DNA from: Gracilaria vermiculophylla
Taxonomy: Eukaryota; Rhodophyta; Florideophyceae; Gracilariales; Gracilariaceae
Length of the DNA stretch: 64,000 nucleotides
Assembly (NCBI GenBank): GCA_019155205.2
Contig: JAHNZQ020000308.1
Location: 4,095,858 to 4,159,857, forward strand
Reading direction: 5' to 3'
The notes under the pieces were generated by a model, which saw nothing but the letters and a program-made list of their open reading frames with translations, did not search any database and was not told the origin of the DNA. A program made the translations under genes and the position numbers. Shown in pieces: positions 60,889 to 64,000 of this stretch (position 1 is the stretch's first letter; every line of letters begins with the position of its first letter).

Positions 60889-63800
60889 TCAAGCATGGGA
60901 TTGTGACCCATCATTAGATTGAGACCTGAGAAGATCTGCATAAAGCCCATTTCTGCGTGCCAACTCTTCGTGGGTGCCTTCTTCGACAATAGCACCGCTT
61001 CGCACAACAGCAATACGATCTGCGTTCCGAATTGTGGCTAGACGGTGAGCGATGGTTATCGTTGTTCGTCCATTAGCGGCTGCGTCTAAGCCTTGCTGCA
61101 CTACTCTCTCTGACCCCACGTCAAGCGCACTGGTTGCTTCATCCAGTAACAAAATTGGCGGTTGGCGCACTATGGCACGTGCGATGGCAACTCTTTGTTT
61201 TTGTCCGCCTGAGAACTTATCCCCCCGCACACCGACAACAGTGTCGTATCCCTGCGGCAGGGTACTGATGAAGTCGTGAATGTTTGCAATTCGGGCGGCT
61301 TCCTCAATTTGCTGCTGGGGGATGTAGGTTCCATCTTCATGTGATAGGCCGTACGCAATGTTTTCCCTCACCGTTCGATTGAATAACTCTGGATTCTGAT
61401 GAACTAAGCCGATTTTGCTTCGCAGCTCTGCCATTTCTATGTCGTTAACATCCATGCCGTCAATGAGAATAGAACCCTTTCTAGAGCCATAGAACCTTTC
61501 TATAAGACTGATAATCGTTGACTTCCCTGATCCCGATTCACCGACCAGCGCTAAGGTTTGACCGGCATTTACTTTCGTCGAAAAGCCGTTCAGAACGGTA
61601 ACTTCAGGTCGATTTGGGTAAGTGAAGCGTACATCCTTGATCTCGATATTACCTTTCAAGTCGATCGCTTTGCTTCCAGAGAACCGTTTACCCTTAACAA
61701 GTTCAATGGGGCGCGAGTCTCTGAGCTCGAAAAACTCAGCAGCCGCAAGCCTGGCACGTTTCGGTTTAGGGACAACATGGGTAACATCGCCCACAAGTAC
61801 GGCGCCGAAGAATAAGCCCAATATGGCTTTGTTCATGTCGAGCAACTCACATTTCCCGTCACGTAGAACAATGCTTCCAACCCAGCTGTTGGATGAATGT
61901 TAGAGACGATTACAAAAAATGTTAGATGGGTGCGAAGTCGTAAGAGATTTTGATCGCTAACGGTGTGCGAGGGCCCGTGTAGGATACGTACAATGAAGCC
62001 CCGAAAAGGCAATGAGGGGAGGCAGCAATATATGCCATCATTATGGACGGGAAAACGGTTTTCGAAAAGGACTTGCCCTCGGCGACATTAAGAACCAGAG
62101 AGTCGTATTGCTGAATGTAGTCATGTTCCAACCCGAACGCAGTAATCGTCCGGATTGCGTAAACGGCCTCAGCAGCCACCCGGACAGACTCGATGACCTT
62201 CTTGTTTGTATAATTGACACCCACTTTGAACACAGAATACTTTGATCGATCAAAAGTAAAACGCACAGAGAGAACAAAAGCACGATGTTAGCGATATCAG
62301 GCCAATTAGCAAAAAAGGATATGTGCACGATGCGAGAGCTTTCCCTTCAGGTAATTTGCACTTTCACTTACCCCACTCAGCAATAAACCAGGTACAAATA
62401 AAACGGTAGCCAAGCTTACGAGTGGACAATAGTACAGAGCAATCGTTAGACCAGTTATAACTGACGAAAATCCTAGTGCAGCACAACCTGCAGCATCACT
62501 TGTCAAGTGTCTCAGCAATGGGACCTGTGTGTTCAGTTTCACTGACATGGACCCTGCGTCATTCTCTTCTCTGTCAAAGAAAGACATGTCTTGTGACAGA
62601 ATGGCACCAAACGCGTCAACCCGAGCACGTCTGGTGAGTCGCTCTCCACTCATGGTTAAAAAGACGTGTTGAACGAGAATCCCTACGAAGGCGCCTATAC
62701 CACATCCCATGAGCAAGAGAGACCACTTTAGGATCTCTGATCCTCGATTTGCGACTGCCGCGCCAATGTGCAACAACTCAGCGATGCAGGCGGCTGCCAG
62801 AGGCCATGACACACCGACAGCGATACTTCCAAACACTCCGAGACCGATAATTCCGGTGTCTTCCTTTTGCATGTTGAATATTTTCCGCGCCAGATGCTTT
62901 TGCCCAGGAAGTTTCCGAAGTTGACCCTTATCATCGATGTTATCAAGTAAGTTGTTCCCGTCCGGCATCAGTACATCGTCTGGCACATCTCGACCTTCAC
63001 TTGGATCTGAAGTAGTACTGTATCCTCGTGCTGGGCTTTGATCCTCATGAACATCATCTGCGCTGTTGTTCGGGGTCTTTCGCAGTTGCAGCTCAACCAT
63101 GTTACGATATGCACCTCCTTCAATCTCCATGAGGCTCTCATGAGTTCCACTTTCAATAATTTCCCCGTCTGTAAGAACGTTCACGCGTTCACAGTTTCGC
63201 AGACTACTTAAGCGGTGGGCAATTGTCAGGGTGGTACGATTTGCAGAGGCCTCATCAAGCGCTCTCTGCACAATGGCCTCGCTGTTGTTGTCAAGGCTTG
63301 CAGTGCTTTCATCCAGCAAAAGAATCTTCGGATTACGAATAAGAGCTCGAGCAATACAAATCCGCTGCTTTTGACCTCCGCTGAGCAGAGCTCCTCCTTC
63401 GCCAACTTTGGTCTCATACCCATCAGGAAGGCCTTCAATAAACTCATGGGCATGAGCAGCCTTCGCAGCTGCGATAACCTCTTGCAGTGAGACAAAGCGT
63501 CTCTGAATGGTCTGGTTTCCGGTCTCTGGGTCTGTTACGAATTCTGCAGGGACTCCATTTTCAATATTCTGTCTCACGGTGCCTTGAAGAAGTGTGGGAG
63601 TTTGACCAACATGGCCAATTTGGGCGCGCAGCCATCGCACGTTGACATCTCGGATATCAACCTTGCCATCGAGCAAGATTCGCCCACCGCTAACATCGTA
63701 AAATCGCTCAATGAGACTGACGATCGTGCTTTTCCCACTGCCAGATGGACCGCATAGCGCATGGGACGAGCCAGGCCTCATCTCAAAATTAAAATTTGAC

Positions 63801-64000
63801 AATGTTATGGGGTCCGCGATATGTTCACGCGGGGGATTTTGTTCGCCTGAAGTACGAGTGCTGTCTGAAGTCTGAGTGTCCGGATTTGGGCTTGTTTCGT
63901 ACTTAAATTCTACATTCTCGAAAGTGATACCTCCCTGGAAGTCTTCAATAATGATGCCAGATTCACTGAGAGGGTCAATTGTAGGTTGGCGACCGATGAC
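60889..64000 (-). CDS. ABCB-type full transporter, C-terminal two thirds (5' end outside window), three exons
   Basis: Minus-strand gene: exons 62372-64000 (open to the window edge), 61992-62239 and 60889-61885. Splicing the three gives one continuous P-glycoprotein-like chain. The first exon holds the N-terminal nucleotide-binding domain (Walker A GPSGSGKST, signature LLSGGQKQR, Walker B ILLLDESTASLD), a polar linker and the start of the second membrane domain. The second and third exons complete that domain, where the splice junction restores a FWVGSIV block. The C-terminal nucleotide-binding domain follows (Walker A GESGSGKST, signature FSGGQKQR, Walker B ILLLDEATSALD, and IAHRLAT). Both ATP sites look complete, so it is probably an active exporter. 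The first membrane domain lies outside the window. Substrate unknown. Confidence 0.92.
61886..61991 (-). other. intron 2 of the ABCB gene, 106 bases
   Basis: Donor GTACGT at 61991 and acceptor CAACAG ending at 61886. It splits a codon after its second base (TT|C), restoring FW at the junction. The alternative donor GTATCC four bases on would leave a stop. Confidence 0.85.
62240..62371 (-). other. intron 1 of the ABCB gene, 132 bases
   Basis: Donor GTAAGTG at 62371, a canonical site, and acceptor TCAAAG ending at 62240, both in phase 0. A frame across the intron ends in a stop soon after the donor, so splicing is required. Confidence 0.8.

Noticed and set aside
1..64000. CRISPR arrays, bacterial operons, integrated viruses or transposase genes
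   Set aside because: No regularly spaced repeats, no transposase, integrase or capsid motifs, and the gene content and introns are nuclear eukaryotic.

Overview
This is nuclear DNA of a eukaryote with a compact, intron-poor genome, most likely a plastid-bearing alga. About 25 protein genes sit in 64 kb. Nearly all are single uninterrupted reading frames, and only two show clear GT...AG introns. Evidence for a plastid: a CtpA-type protease with a two-step transit/lumenal leader, a cobalamin/radical-SAM protein of the layout I know from cyanobacteria, and a small membrane protein with a transit-like N-terminus. Evidence for a nucleus and endomembranes: ESCRT-I VPS37, exocyst SEC10, spliceosomal SNU23/ZMAT2, ribosome-assembly RCL1, a dynein intermediate chain, metacaspases and a full-size ABCB transporter. 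A red alga or a related lineage would fit, but the sequence alone does not settle it; the dynein subunit would be unusual for a red alga. Six-frame calls that began at GTG or TTG were moved to the first in-frame ATG.

Layout. 0-10 kb: the tail of an unknown gene, plastid CtpA, a degenerate flavoprotein reductase, an unknown gene whose 5' end opens into an extremely GC-rich island, and VPS37. VPS37 is divergent with RCL1, and the shared upstream region carries a triple 14-bp G-box (CACGTG) tandem. 10-18 kb: RCL1, a large multi-pass membrane lipase and SEC10. 18-22.6 kb: a long stretch with no supported gene, holding a 53-bp near-perfect palindrome and a second GC island with a 15-bp minisatellite. 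22.6-27 kb: two low-complexity, probably disordered proteins.

27-35 kb: an apparently active type I metacaspase, ZMAT2/SNU23, prolyl oligopeptidase, and a second metacaspase-fold protein whose catalytic Cys is Arg. 35-48 kb: the radical-SAM/DUF2344 protein, dynein intermediate chain, an alpha/beta hydrolase, an unknown protein, an AT-hook protein with a GRDP-like N-terminal domain, a plastid membrane protein and a small secreted protein. 48-64 kb: sparser. It holds a type I membrane protein with an SBBP-like propeller, a small type I membrane protein, two unknown proteins, an assembly gap in poly-G/poly-A sequence, an inner-membrane-peptidase-like protein lacking both catalytic residues, and the 3' two thirds of an ABCB transporter that runs off the window.

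The genes do not form a single pathway; this reads as an ordinary housekeeping chromosome segment. The items most worth a second look are three proteins with damaged active-site motifs (metacaspase, inner-membrane peptidase, reductase), the membrane-domain lipase, the AT-hook fusion, the dynein subunit, the two GC islands and the G-box array.
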